A stretch of DNA of 64,000 nt. It comes from Sphingobium phenoxybenzoativorans (GTDB lineage Bacteria > Pseudomonadota > Alphaproteobacteria > Sphingomonadales > Sphingomonadaceae). The position numbers and the translations under genes are program-made. Under the pieces are notes generated by a model. It saw nothing but the letters and a program-made list of their open reading frames with translations. It was not told the DNA's origin and did not search any database. Positions 8,101 to 17,312 of this stretch are shown one piece after another; the first letter of the stretch is position 1, and every line of letters starts with the position of its first letter. The DNA is taken from contig NZ_MINO01000018.1 in the NCBI RefSeq assembly GCF_001757355.1, forward strand, positions 1 to 64,000, in the 5' to 3' direction.

Positions 8101-9678
8101 TTACTCTTGCTCGATATATAGAAATGAGAAATCAGGACCCGGAACTATTGTATAATTTTCAGCATTTTGCGTATAAAATTTGACACTTATGGAGTCACCC
8201 TCTCGACAATCAAATGTAGCCCCTCCCTCTACCCATAAATAACTACAACAATATTCATCAATTTCTGCATCATATTTAGATATTTCTACATTATTTTTCA
8301 TTATATAAAATGATATAAATTCACTACTTTTCGATTTAATCAAATTTATTCTACAAAATATAAAATATTTTCCGGATTTATTAGCAATAAATATTCCAGA
8401 TTCTGAATTATAATCCACACTTTTCCGAGACAATTGCTTTTTGAATATTATTATTTCTCCTGAAGATATAACGTATTCAACGTCCACACAGGCATTTAAT
8501 CTCGAATTATTTTTCCTAAATATTAAATTTCCTTTTCCAGCAGTGCTGGTGATTTCCCCCATCGATATTGCGAAACCGTCGCCATCCACTTCATAAATGT
8601 TGTTCGATCCGCTCTCTTCGAACACCGCATATTGCATTAGGTGGCCACCATTTGTCGTTCGGACATAGGTGCGATTATGCTCAGGCCTATACAGGGCGCT
8701 TGTTCCGTCCGTGCCTATGGCGGAGGCGTGGGCAAATCCTCCAAGCGCCCCCACCCCAGCCACCTTGGCGCGCACAACATTGTAAGAAACTGATTTCTTT
8801 GATGAATTTGATCCTCCAAAGACCACTCCATGTCCTGCCGTATCGTGGATAGTGGCAACAATATAATTGAAAGAGGCGCCATGGATGAGCTTGACGCCAT
8901 ACGCATAGCATCGCTTGGCGAACACCCGAACTTCTGTGTTATCGCCAAAGCAGTCGAACGCTTCGCCAACCGTATCGGCGACCACCCTCCCCTTTGCTCC
9001 GGAAAAGCCCTGGCTTTGAATGTTCACTCCGTCGCTCTGCTCTCCGTATCTGGCCCGAGCTCTTGGCCCGAGGCGTAGCTTCTTGACCTTCACATCAAAT
9101 ATCAGGCCAATGGAATTGGCCTGTTCCACCCTGTTACAATCTACGCCGAAGCCGGTTAGCTGCATCCAGGGAAGGATATCGCTATCCGGCGTACAATTGC
9201 GTGCGCTCCATTGGACAGAGCCATTCACATTTGAGTCCCAGCTCAGGAGTGGAAATTCCGCTTCACTGAAATTTTCGGCAATACCAATAATTGTCACGTC
9301 ATGGGACGCGCGGACCGCAACCGGGCTACATACACGAATACCATCGCTACGCTGCATCAGGTGGCGAGCCTCAAGGCGAACCTTTTTTTTGCCTTCGATA
9401 TATATTCCAACCTGGTTACCCGCGAATTCTCCACTATATTCAGCTTGATCGAATTTTCCGGCAGATGTCAGCATTAGGAGAGTTCCACCTCCTACGAACC
9501 CGCCATGACTAGGTGGCCTCAGTTGCGCGCCGTAAGCAAAAATCACACCCTTCTGAAGCCAGACAAGCCTACCCGTTGCCAGCGCGTCGCGAAGGGCAGA
9601 ACTGTCATCCGATATGCCATCACCCCGTGCGCCAAACGGGGCATCACGGGGATCGATGACCGCCTCCCCCTCTCTCAC
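8101..9678 (-). CDS. Right-handed beta-helix protein with C-terminal C1q-like domain
   Basis: A 525-residue protein. The first 40 residues carry the pectate-lyase-superfamily opening seen in phage tailspikes and polysaccharide lyases (FGARGDGISDDSSALRDAL). The middle (about 90-390) is rich in short beta repeats typical of a right-handed beta-helix. The last 110 residues (about 415-525) read like a C1q/TNF-type jelly roll: SGIFIANKSGKYFIFCRI, then GDSISVKFYTQ and FSFLYIEQE. The start is GTG at 9678; no stop lies between it and the upstream gene's end, so a slightly longer product is possible. No clear signal peptide is seen. The C-terminal coding part is strikingly AT-rich compared with the rest, which suggests a domain acquired from elsewhere. 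A role in binding, trimming or cleaving the capsule is plausible but unproven. Confidence 0.7.
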   Translation of the reverse strand: MREGEAVIDPRDAPFGARGDGISDDSSALRDALATGRLVWLQKGVIFAYGAQLRPPSHGGFVGGGTLLMLTSAGKFDQAEYSGEFAGNQVGIYIEGKKKVRLEARHLMQRSDGIRVCSPVAVRASHDVTIIGIAENFSEAEFPLLSWDSNVNGSVQWSARNCTPDSDILPWMQLTGFGVDCNRVEQANSIGLIFDVKVKKLRLGPRARARYGEQSDGVNIQSQGFSGAKGRVVADTVGEAFDCFGDNTEVRVFAKRCYAYGVKLIHGASFNYIVATIHDTAGHGVVFGGSNSSKKSVSYNVVRAKVAGVGALGGFAHASAIGTDGTSALYRPEHNRTYVRTTNGGHLMQYAVFEESGSNNIYEVDGDGFAISMGEITSTAGKGNLIFRKNNSRLNACVDVEYVISSGEIIIFKKQLSRKSVDYNSESGIFIANKSGKYFIFCRINLIKSKSSEFISFYIMKNNVEISKYDAEIDEYCCSYLWVEGGATFDCREGDSISVKFYTQNAENYTIVPGPDFSFLYIEQE

Positions 9679-9735
9679 AAACGCCGGCCAGTCACTGAAA
9701 GCCCAGCAGTAAAACTGATGCGGTCAATGTCTGGA

Positions 9736-11085
9736 TCATAATCTTGCAAGCGCGCTGAATCGAGAGAACCAGGCAGAGAATTTTGACGGCACTGTAGCGC
9801 GTAGTTCGCAAGCGCATTCGGAGCCATTTTCTCTGGTGATCATGAGCCTATTTTCATCGCCTGGCTCCAATTCTCGTTCCAGCATAACCATGCTATCGGA
9901 AAAAGGCAGGCGGGTTTCGATAAGGCGCAACCAAAGCTTCGAATTAACGCCTCCGATATCGACAACCAGTTTACCCCCCCTAGGCTGTATGGGGACAATG
10001 ATGTCATGCTCGCTTAACGACGCTATATGACGGCCATTTACCCGAACCTTCACCCCTAACGCTGCCAAGTTCGAACCCCTGGGGAACAGGCGCTTATCTT
10101 CCCGCGGCGACGGCATATCCGAGAGCAAGAGCCAGCAATCTCCAGCTTGGCGCATACGTTCCAGAGCTGAAGCGTCACTCTTACGCTTCATGCTGGGTTC
10201 CATCCGTACACTTGGTGTCCTCAGACGCCCGACGCCTAGATTGCGCATATTGAGCCTTGAGCTCTGCTTAGCGAGATCAAAATCCGATCTCGCGTCCTGA
10301 CCCTGACCGGACAGCGCGGCAATTGCAGGCCAATCTTCCCACAGATTGTCGGACGGCGGTTGCTTACATAAAATTTTGAAATCAATCCGACGGTGATCAT
10401 ATAAAAAGGCATAACGAATGCGATTGCCGCGGTTTATGCCCGGAGCGTGGAGCAGCCGGTGATGGATGATGATTATGTCACCTCTCCTCCCAGGCAATTC
10501 AATAGGCTCGCGTTCTGTCCAGCGCCAGAAGAGGCGCTCATATTCTGGTGTCGCCACATGATCCAGTTTCGAACCCATTGCAGGATAAATGTCCCGATGG
10601 CTGCCAGGCCAGACAAGCAGCGCGCCCTCACCTGGGTCAACATCATTAAGATAACAAAGAGAAATCAACTGCGACGGATGCGCCTCTATATGGCCTTCCT
10701 TAAATTTTCTAATGGGAACATCCGCAGGGAGTGGGAAAATCGGGTAAAGTCCTCTGACCTTCACCGGTGCCAGATCATGCCCGATTAACGCCCGGGCTAT
10801 CACGCCGCCAATCGCCTGCGAATCGAACGACGCCCTGATGGCAGGCAAGTCCGGCAGAACATCAGGTTGAAATTTCAGTGCGCCTCCGCGATGTAACAGC
10901 CCTGCATCATGACAGGAATCCTTTGCCTTGCCTGTCCATGTCGAAGGATCATTGTGCCTCCAGCCGATTGGAAATAATCGCGTCGTACACGCCACCAAGT
11001 CTGCGCAGACATCTGCGTGAACAAATCCGCTTACTTGCAAATAGCCATTTCGCGCAAAAAAAAGCAGTTGTTCCGACGAAAGCAT
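9736..11085 (-). CDS. Phytanoyl-CoA dioxygenase (PhyH) family protein with extra C-terminal domain
   Basis: A 449-residue protein whose first ~240 residues match the PhyH class of Fe(II)/2-oxoglutarate oxygenases: a candidate metal-binding HxE in GHIEAHPS (His132, Glu134), LVWPGSHRDIYP at about 157-168, and a distal His in HHRLLHAPG (about 213) followed by the 2OG-binding Arg region (NRIRYAF). The remaining ~200 residues are beta-rich, unrecognised and probably form a separate domain. The HxE instead of HxD is unusual and may affect activity. It lies 57 bp upstream of the beta-helix gene and 150 bp downstream of the export lipoprotein on the same strand. Substrate unknown; hydroxylation of a sugar or lipid-linked precursor is a guess from context. 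Confidence 0.75.
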   Translation of the reverse strand: MLSSEQLLFFARNGYLQVSGFVHADVCADLVACTTRLFPIGWRHNDPSTWTGKAKDSCHDAGLLHRGGALKFQPDVLPDLPAIRASFDSQAIGGVIARALIGHDLAPVKVRGLYPIFPLPADVPIRKFKEGHIEAHPSQLISLCYLNDVDPGEGALLVWPGSHRDIYPAMGSKLDHVATPEYERLFWRWTEREPIELPGRRGDIIIIHHRLLHAPGINRGNRIRYAFLYDHRRIDFKILCKQPPSDNLWEDWPAIAALSGQGQDARSDFDLAKQSSRLNMRNLGVGRLRTPSVRMEPSMKRKSDASALERMRQAGDCWLLLSDMPSPREDKRLFPRGSNLAALGVKVRVNGRHIASLSEHDIIVPIQPRGGKLVVDIGGVNSKLWLRLIETRLPFSDSMVMLERELEPGDENRLMITRENGSECACELRATVPSKFSAWFSRFSALARL

Positions 11086-11235
11086 AACGCAACCCGCTCC
11101 TTAAGCAGCGTTATTTGCCGAAACGTAGACCCATAGGCTAACTTTTCAAAGCCTGATCACGCACGGCTAGACTCACGCCGTCGAATGCGCCCAACTTCCT
11201 TTAAAAGGAGACGTCCCGGCTGGGGAAAATCGCAC

Positions 11236-12456
11236 TCAATTGTTATTCAGAGTATTCTGAACCGACAGGACCGGATAAATCAAAGAAGCAACGATATTCA
11301 CGAATTTTTGAAGATCTGCGAGCGGCGCGTTGGAAATGTAGACCACATCGCCGTTGTTTATTGGGAAGCTTTGAGCAGTGAATAGCGTGGCCGGGTTCTT
11401 CAGATCGACACGATAGATCACAGGAACTTTCCCATCAGCCGTTGTCTTAACCTTCGAGGGGTCAGGCAGGTCCAACGTAGCCAAATCCTCCAGGCGAAAA
11501 ATGAACACACCCTTTGCATCAGCACGGGTATCCTGAAGACCACCAACGCGGCCCAGCGCCTGAGCGAGAGATATTCCTGTTCCTTCAAACGGAACCTCCG
11601 AATTTACGCCTCCCGTGGCGCCCAACGCTGTAAAACTGTATGGCTGAAAAAGAAGGGTGATTACGTCTTCCGACTGGAGACGGATATTCTGTCGCGGATC
11701 ACGTATGACCGCTTCGAGCGACATGGATTGAACCTTGGAGTTTCGCGTAAGCTGTACGGTAGTCTTGCCGACAGGTTGCTTCACGCCACCTGCCCCCGCG
11801 ATCGCGTCAAGCAGCCGTTCGCCCTTCGATGTGAGGGGAAGAAGTGTGCTGGTCGCAACGTCACCGACAATAGTCACATTAGCCGCGACGTTGCGGATGA
11901 CTCTAACGACGACCTGCGGTTCATGAGCCTTACCGGCCAAGCGCGCCTCAATAGCCTTTTGAATCTCCTGCGGGGTTCGGCCGGCTGCAACGATGCTGCC
12001 GACAAACGGAATGGATATCCTTCCATCCGTATCCACCATCTGCTCTGGCAAGGACGTTCCGCGAGCCACCGATGCAGAGCTCTCAGAAAGGCGCAAATCC
12101 CCTCCCATGGACCCAAACAGCGCAGCCGGCGGAGCTTCCCATATCGCGACTTCGAGCACGTCGCCACGACCAACCTGCTGCCCAACCGGAATACCATCCC
12201 CAAAAATTTCGGAAAAAGTCGCCGACCGGTTCTTCGCCATGAGACGATGTGCCACGGCATCATTGACATCGACAATTTTTATATCCGTACCGGCAACCTG
12301 CCCATAGGCTTCAGCACTGTTTACCGCACGGGAAGATGGCCCCGCCGCCGTCATCATGGCGCACCCCGAAAGGCCTTGAAGACAAACGCCGCTCAAGACT
12401 ACAGCGACCAAAGCACGGAGCCCGCGAGCCCGGACACCACTTACACAAATCAGCAT
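11236..12456 (-). CDS. Outer-membrane polysaccharide export lipoprotein (Wza/KpsD type)
   Basis: About 406 residues. A signal peptide (AVVLSGVCLQG) ends in the lipobox LSGC, so the mature protein is lipidated. It has a Poly_export (PES) domain with GRGDVLEVAIWE and VDTDGRISIPFVGSIVAAGRT, followed by SLBB-type domains (VTIVGDVATSTLLPLTSKG; GVNSEVPFEGTGISLAQALGRVGG). This family forms the outer-membrane channel through which capsule leaves the cell, docking on the periplasmic KpsE-type protein. The start at 12456 gives a short basic n-region; in-frame starts at 12480 and 12513 are also open. It is divergent from the GT2 gene at 12639, the two sharing a short promoter region. Family call firm, start uncertain. 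Confidence 0.9.
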   Translation of the reverse strand: MLICVSGVRARGLRALVAVVLSGVCLQGLSGCAMMTAAGPSSRAVNSAEAYGQVAGTDIKIVDVNDAVAHRLMAKNRSATFSEIFGDGIPVGQQVGRGDVLEVAIWEAPPAALFGSMGGDLRLSESSASVARGTSLPEQMVDTDGRISIPFVGSIVAAGRTPQEIQKAIEARLAGKAHEPQVVVRVIRNVAANVTIVGDVATSTLLPLTSKGERLLDAIAGAGGVKQPVGKTTVQLTRNSKVQSMSLEAVIRDPRQNIRLQSEDVITLLFQPYSFTALGATGGVNSEVPFEGTGISLAQALGRVGGLQDTRADAKGVFIFRLEDLATLDLPDPSKVKTTADGKVPVIYRVDLKNPATLFTAQSFPINNGDVVYISNAPLADLQKFVNIVASLIYPVLSVQNTLNNN

Positions 12457-12638
12457 TGAATCGCCTAGACTGAATGACATTAACCACGTTCCGCGCGATG
12501 CTTCTGGCACCATTGGGTTGTGTGATCAACACTAACGTCACGGATGCCGCCGCTCCGTCAATTATCCTTTCCATTGCTCTAAACATCTTGCCCTAGAGCT
12601 GTGATTATGCCTTGGCCTCACCACGCGATCGGGTATAA

Positions 12639-14417
12639 ATGAGAGCTATCAGGAGAACCTGTCGCTGGGCAATTTTTGCAGACCGCCGCCCTCGCCAGTC
12701 CTTATCCACACCATTGGGTCCGCCAGCTACCACGATGAAAATGCGTTCCTCAGGGCTCAATTGGCGCCCGCTAATCCTTCGCTCCGCAGTATTTTGTCAT
12801 GCCTTTCGACAAAACCCGATGCTGTTCGTACGAGCAATCGCTTGGCGAATTCGCGGGCTAAAAGTCCGATCCCGAAATACAATATCAGCCCTCTCGGGAA
12901 CCTCACGCCAAGCTTATAACCTGTGGATCGCGACGCGTGAGCAATTTTCTTATCGGCCCGCGGTTACCCCCCGCGCCAATGACAAGATTATCGTGGTCGT
13001 TGTTGCGAATGCGAATTCGTCTACAAAAGATATCGAAACCAGCATTCAATCTCTCGATGCAGCCGGTAAGCACGCATCAATTCTTGTTCACAGTGCGACC
13101 AGCCTGCCGCCAAATGGTGGAAGCATGGCACACGCTATCATAACGGACTGGACAGAACTGAAAGCTTTCTTGCCTACCAACGGATTTGCGTGGCTATGTA
13201 TCATTGAAGCCGGTGACAAACTCGGCAAAGAAAGTCTGGAGATTTATCGATCGCATATCAGCCCAAACGCCAGAATAATATATGGCGACGATGACAGCAC
13301 AGACGAGAACGGCAAACGGGTGTCCCCCTATTTCAAACCAGACTGGAATGCCGAACTTTTCGAGTATCAGGATTATTTGAGCTATTCATGCATCATTCGG
13401 ATCGATCATACAAATGCAGCAATACTGGACGGAAAGGAAGCAGCGCCAGCTCTCATCCAGTCCGCAATAGAACAAAGCGTAACTGCACATTCTGTCGAAC
13501 CAATCCATATATCACACATACTCCATCACCGAGCCAGCCGCGCCCTTGATATTTTTACAGGTACTCCTGCACTATTATCATCGGTCGAGCATGAAGAGCC
13601 ACGTGTAAGCATAATAATTCCTACCAGGAACAAAAGGCATCTTTTAGAAAAATGTGTATCCGGAATTGAAGAAAGTTGCTACAGAAATAAAGAAATAATT
13701 ATCGTAAATAATGACAGTGATGAAGAAGATTGCATTTCATATTTACAAAAATTGAAAGATTCTGGATTTCACGTGTTGGATTGGATCGGTAAATTCAATT
13801 TTTCCGCAATTAACAATCACGCCGCTTCAGTGGCATCTGGAGAATATCTATGCTTTCTCAACAATGACATAGAAATAACAGATATCCACTGGCTCTCCAC
13901 ACTGATGAGTCAAGCACAAAGGCCGGAAGTCGGTGCAGTTGGAGCACGACTGCTATATCCCGACGGAACTATACAACATGCAGGCGTCACCATTGGTCTA
14001 GGAGGCGCCGCAGGGCATGCGCATCGATACACCCCCAATGAAAGCACCGGCTATTTCGGTCGCCACAATCTGCCTCAGTTCATGCTGGCGGTAACGGCGG
14101 CTTGCATGATCGTAGAACGTTCAAAATTTCACGCGGTCGCTGGTTTTGACGAAGAGATATTCCCGGTCGCCTTCAATGATGTCGATCTTTGCATGAAACT
14201 ATGGGCCCAAGGCTGGAAATCCGTTTACGAGCCCCGCGCGACACTAGTCCATCATGAATCTGTAAGCAGAGGTAGTGATATGTTGAAGAAAAATCGCGGT
14301 CGCTTTGAAAAGGAGTTGCAGTCCCTGAAAATAAAGTGGGGAACGGATGCGTTCTCGGATCCTTATCACAACAAAAATCTCAGCCCGCTTTCTGAGAAAT
14401 TCGTAATAAATATTTGA
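12639..14417 (+). CDS. GT2 glycosyltransferase with two GT-A-like regions
   Basis: A protein of up to 592 residues. A complete GT2 domain occupies about 320-570: RVSIIIPTRNKRHLLEKCV opens it, LCFLNNDIEI carries the DxD-like metal site, GAVGARLLYPDGTIQHAGV and VDLCMKLWAQGWKSVYEP are typical of rhamnosyl-type GT2 enzymes, and LVHHESVSRG ends the fold. About residues 110-310 look like a second, degenerate GT-A fold (IIYGDDDSTDENG). The N-terminal arm before it is basic. A later ATG at 12735 gives a more typical N-terminus; neither start has a good ribosome site. Base composition drops markedly from about 13600 to 13800. It is followed after one base by the DUF5672 gene. Confidence 0.85.
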   Translation: MRAIRRTCRWAIFADRRPRQSLSTPLGPPATTMKMRSSGLNWRPLILRSAVFCHAFRQNPMLFVRAIAWRIRGLKVRSRNTISALSGTSRQAYNLWIATREQFSYRPAVTPRANDKIIVVVVANANSSTKDIETSIQSLDAAGKHASILVHSATSLPPNGGSMAHAIITDWTELKAFLPTNGFAWLCIIEAGDKLGKESLEIYRSHISPNARIIYGDDDSTDENGKRVSPYFKPDWNAELFEYQDYLSYSCIIRIDHTNAAILDGKEAAPALIQSAIEQSVTAHSVEPIHISHILHHRASRALDIFTGTPALLSSVEHEEPRVSIIIPTRNKRHLLEKCVSGIEESCYRNKEIIIVNNDSDEEDCISYLQKLKDSGFHVLDWIGKFNFSAINNHAASVASGEYLCFLNNDIEITDIHWLSTLMSQAQRPEVGAVGARLLYPDGTIQHAGVTIGLGGAAGHAHRYTPNESTGYFGRHNLPQFMLAVTAACMIVERSKFHAVAGFDEEIFPVAFNDVDLCMKLWAQGWKSVYEPRATLVHHESVSRGSDMLKKNRGRFEKELQSLKIKWGTDAFSDPYHNKNLSPLSEKFVINI

Positions 14418-14418
14418 C

Positions 14419-15219
14419 ATGAAAAATGATATAAACACTTGTAAAATCACAATATGTGCAGCGTCATCTGTAAATGTTATTCAAACTATATTTTCAATAA
14501 ATCTCTGTATATCATCATTTAATTTTTCTAGATGTATCCTTTTTACAGATAAAATATTGACTGAAATTCCAGAATTCCTCGAAGTTATATACATACCAGA
14601 GATGAAATCGGGATCAGAATATTCGAATTTCATCGTCAATTATTTACCTGATTACATCGATACAGAATTTGTTCTTGTGGTTCAGTGGGATGGATTCATA
14701 TGTCATCCCGAACTGTGGACGCCGGAATTTTTGCGTTATGACTATATTGGGGCAACCTGGCCGCAATTCCCCGATGGCGCATGCGTCGGCAATGGCGGCT
14801 TTTCTCTTCGGAGCAAACGCCTGCTGGACGCTTGCCGTGATCCGGAATTTATGTTCCGTCACCCTGAAGATGTTGCCATCTGCCGGGACAACCGCGCCTT
14901 GCTGGAAGATAAATACGACCTGCGCTTCGCGCCCGCCGAGATTGCAGAAAGCTTCTCTTTCGAGCGTTCGAGTCCATCCAATCCGACGTTCGGATTTCAC
15001 GGAGCGTTCAATATGATCGAAGTCATGGGCGCCAACGCCTTTTGGGATACCTATCGAACACTGGACGACCGGAGTAGCATCTTCGTGGATTATGGCCTGA
15101 TAGCGAAAGCGACTTTCAGACACGGTGCGGAAATGGGGTGGATCCGTGCAACGTGGATCCTAGCCAAATTCACCGTCGATTATGTCCGACACAAGGTCCG
15201 AAAGCGACGCGCCTTCTAG
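14419..15219 (+). CDS. DUF5672 family protein, probable glycosyltransferase
   Basis: A 266-residue protein matching DUF5672, a family found in polysaccharide loci and thought to be glycosyltransferase-like. Typical landmarks are FVLVVQWDGFICHPELW (about 84-100), YDYIGATWP, VGNGGFSLRSKRLLDAC and HPEDVAICR. It starts one base after the stop of the GT2 gene, so the two form an operon and may act on the same acceptor. The first third is AT-rich and the rest is GC-rich, suggesting a mosaic gene. It converges on the gene at 15236. The family is recognised; biochemical activity is inference. Confidence 0.8.
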   Translation: MKNDINTCKITICAASSVNVIQTIFSINLCISSFNFSRCILFTDKILTEIPEFLEVIYIPEMKSGSEYSNFIVNYLPDYIDTEFVLVVQWDGFICHPELWTPEFLRYDYIGATWPQFPDGACVGNGGFSLRSKRLLDACRDPEFMFRHPEDVAICRDNRALLEDKYDLRFAPAEIAESFSFERSSPSNPTFGFHGAFNMIEVMGANAFWDTYRTLDDRSSIFVDYGLIAKATFRHGAEMGWIRATWILAKFTVDYVRHKVRKRRAF

Positions 15220-15235
15220 ACCGTTAGATAACAGC

Positions 15236-15976
15236 CTAAGCCGCCGTATTTTCCCGGGCCACCGGCTCCAGTGGTCCAATCGAACGCAGATACTCATCTC
15301 TCTTGAGCAGCCATAGGTCTGCAAAGTCCACATCCGTGCACTCATCGAACCAAGGGCCGCCGTTCGTGTAGTGAATTACCTTGGGAACAAGTGCCGGGGG
15401 TGAATATTCCCCTTCCAGAAAATTCCAATCCAGGGGCAGCTCGCCAATATCTTCATCGTCCTTAATCCACTCAAAACGGTGAAGAAAGGCAGGACTAGCG
15501 CTGTTGACGACGTCCGGGGTCAACTCTTTGACGTCAGGATGACTGCAATTGATCACCATGAACGACGACCAGTTCTTCCTGGGATAGGAAGTCTGCTGTT
15601 TACCATCCATTTTCACTTCATGCGCAGGCTGGTAATCGTGTTTGACGACATAAACTGCTTTGGACGGATCAAGACCTTCAAATACCTCGCGAATATCAGC
15701 GGTGTAGAGAAAGTCACAATCGCAAAATACGATCCACCCTTCCTGCGCAGCCAAATAGGGCGCCAGAAAGCGGGTCAGCGAGAATTCCGTAGACGACATG
15801 GGGTCGAAGGGGCGAGTGTAAAGACCCAATTCCCGAACAGCCTGTTGACGGACTGGAATGACATTCAGAGCCTGACTAGCGTGCTGCAAAAGAGAGAATC
15901 TGCAAACCTGCCAAGCAATATCTTCGCGGCTGTCATAACCGACAAAAATCTTGGGGTTTCCAGTCTGAGAAACCAT
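15236..15976 (-). CDS. GT8-like glycosyltransferase
   Basis: A 246-residue protein. KIFVGYDSREDIAWQVCRFS opens a GT8-type GT-A fold, VFCDCDFLY (about 84-92) holds the DxD-type metal site, and VIHYTNGGPWF near the C-terminus corresponds to the second metal-binding His region of this class. I chose the ATG at 15976 because AAGGAGC lies about seven bases upstream; the frame is open further upstream to 16024 without a ribosome site. It is convergent with the DUF5672 gene and separated from kpsT by 180 bp on the same strand. The sugar transferred cannot be read from the sequence. Confidence 0.75.
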   Translation of the reverse strand: MVSQTGNPKIFVGYDSREDIAWQVCRFSLLQHASQALNVIPVRQQAVRELGLYTRPFDPMSSTEFSLTRFLAPYLAAQEGWIVFCDCDFLYTADIREVFEGLDPSKAVYVVKHDYQPAHEVKMDGKQQTSYPRKNWSSFMVINCSHPDVKELTPDVVNSASPAFLHRFEWIKDDEDIGELPLDWNFLEGEYSPPALVPKVIHYTNGGPWFDECTDVDFADLWLLKRDEYLRSIGPLEPVARENTAA

Positions 15977-16155
15977 CAAACAGCTCCTTGATCTAATTAC
16001 GCTCGGGAAACTCACTTCATTCATGCTATGGAATGGATCAATCCCGCATTCTCAATAGTGAAACTTCTTAAAAATTATCACCGCCCTAGCGTGATCCTGA
16101 CACGCAAAGCCAAGCAATATAAATGTCGACGCCATCCTGAATTATTGCGTGACAA

Positions 16156-16833
16156 TCATTCGCCAGGTGGAGGCGGCATCATCATCATAGCCTTATGGTG
16201 ATGATAGGCCTCGCGATACGACGCAAATTCAATAAGATTTTTGTCTCGAAGCAGCAGAAAGCGATTGCAGTTCTCCTTTATATAGCCCTCGCTGTGAGAA
16301 ACGATCACCATAGCTCTATCCCGTCGTTTCTGAAAAAGCTCGACCTTACATTTTTCTCGGAACGATGCATCGCCAACGGCCGTCACCTCATCGATCAGGT
16401 AGCAATCGAAATCGATTGTCATCGATATGGCGAAAGCAAGCCGGGCACGCATGCCTGAAGAATAGTTCGCCACAGGCTCGTTAAGGTAGACACCCAGCTC
16501 CGAAAAATCCTGAACATATGAAAGGCGCTCACTATAATCGACATTATAGATCCGGCATATGAAGCGCAGATTATCGGCGCCGGTCAATCTGGGCTGAAAA
16601 CCGCCTGAGAAAGCAAGCGGCCATGATACACTCATGCTGCGACGAATTGTTCCTCCGCTGGGCTTTTCCGCTCCGCCTATAAGACGTACCAGAGTAGATT
16701 TGCCGGCACCATTACGCCCAAGCACACCTATGCGCTCACCCTTTGAAATTTTGAGATTCACATTGCTGAAAATCGTTCTGACGCCGCCATTAATCGGGTA
16801 GATTTTCGAAATGTTTTGCAATTCTATCATCAT
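16156..16833 (-). CDS. kpsT: Capsule ABC exporter ATPase
   Basis: A 225-residue ATPase of the ABC-2 polysaccharide exporter. Walker A GRNGAGKST (39-47), signature YSSGMRARLA (about 124-133), Walker B CYLIDEV (about 144-150) with the following TAVGD, and the switch His in IVSHSEG. The residues after the signature and the short C-terminus without a carbohydrate-binding domain match KpsT/BexA/CtrD of Kdo-linked capsules rather than Wzt. It pairs with kpsM at 32.0 kb but is separated from it by 15 kb of glycosyltransferase genes. The C-terminus is odd: a His-rich stretch running into MMMMPPPPGE. Confidence 0.92.
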   Translation of the reverse strand: MMIELQNISKIYPINGGVRTIFSNVNLKISKGERIGVLGRNGAGKSTLVRLIGGAEKPSGGTIRRSMSVSWPLAFSGGFQPRLTGADNLRFICRIYNVDYSERLSYVQDFSELGVYLNEPVANYSSGMRARLAFAISMTIDFDCYLIDEVTAVGDASFREKCKVELFQKRRDRAMVIVSHSEGYIKENCNRFLLLRDKNLIEFASYREAYHHHKAMMMMPPPPGE

Positions 16834-17312
16834 TCACCCGTATCGGAAAATCCAACTTGGCACGCCTTTGACACGCTACATGCCGCCGCGACCGTTAACC
16901 ATTTGCGTACCTATGGCCGACGTCATGGGCAGGTTATGCGAAGCTGGCAACCCAAAACCCGTCAGGGCGAACACTTTCGCCGACCATCATACAAGCCGGA
17001 ACCAGCAAAACTCCGAACTGGGTGATGGATTTCGCAAACGTCGACAAGGATATTGAACCAAGATTGAATGAACGCTGGCTATCTCTGATGGCGCAATGCT
17101 TTGTCGCCATAGCGTGAGCCACAACTGAGGCACGCGTTATATACTGACGGTCACGTCAAAACACCCTCTACAAAGTGCGGAATTTTTACGGGAGAGGTCC
17201 ATGCGCGACGTTACCAGAGAGCATCCTTGCATCGCTTTCCCCGATCGCTCTATAGGCTGCTTTGACCCGTTACGGCGTAGAACAAGGTGTTAATAGTGCA
17301 CGAGTTAGGTAA
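16834..17312. other. Intergenic region ahead of the large plus-strand gene train
   Basis: About 480 bases between kpsT and the 1260-residue gene. No long gene is credible. A 30-codon reading frame at 17201-17293 (starts MRDVTREHPC) has an excellent ribosome site (GGGAGAGG) just ahead of its ATG and ends 20 bp before the next gene's GTG; it could be a leader peptide. The region must hold the promoters of both divergent genes, but I cannot point to exact boxes. Confidence 0.4.
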
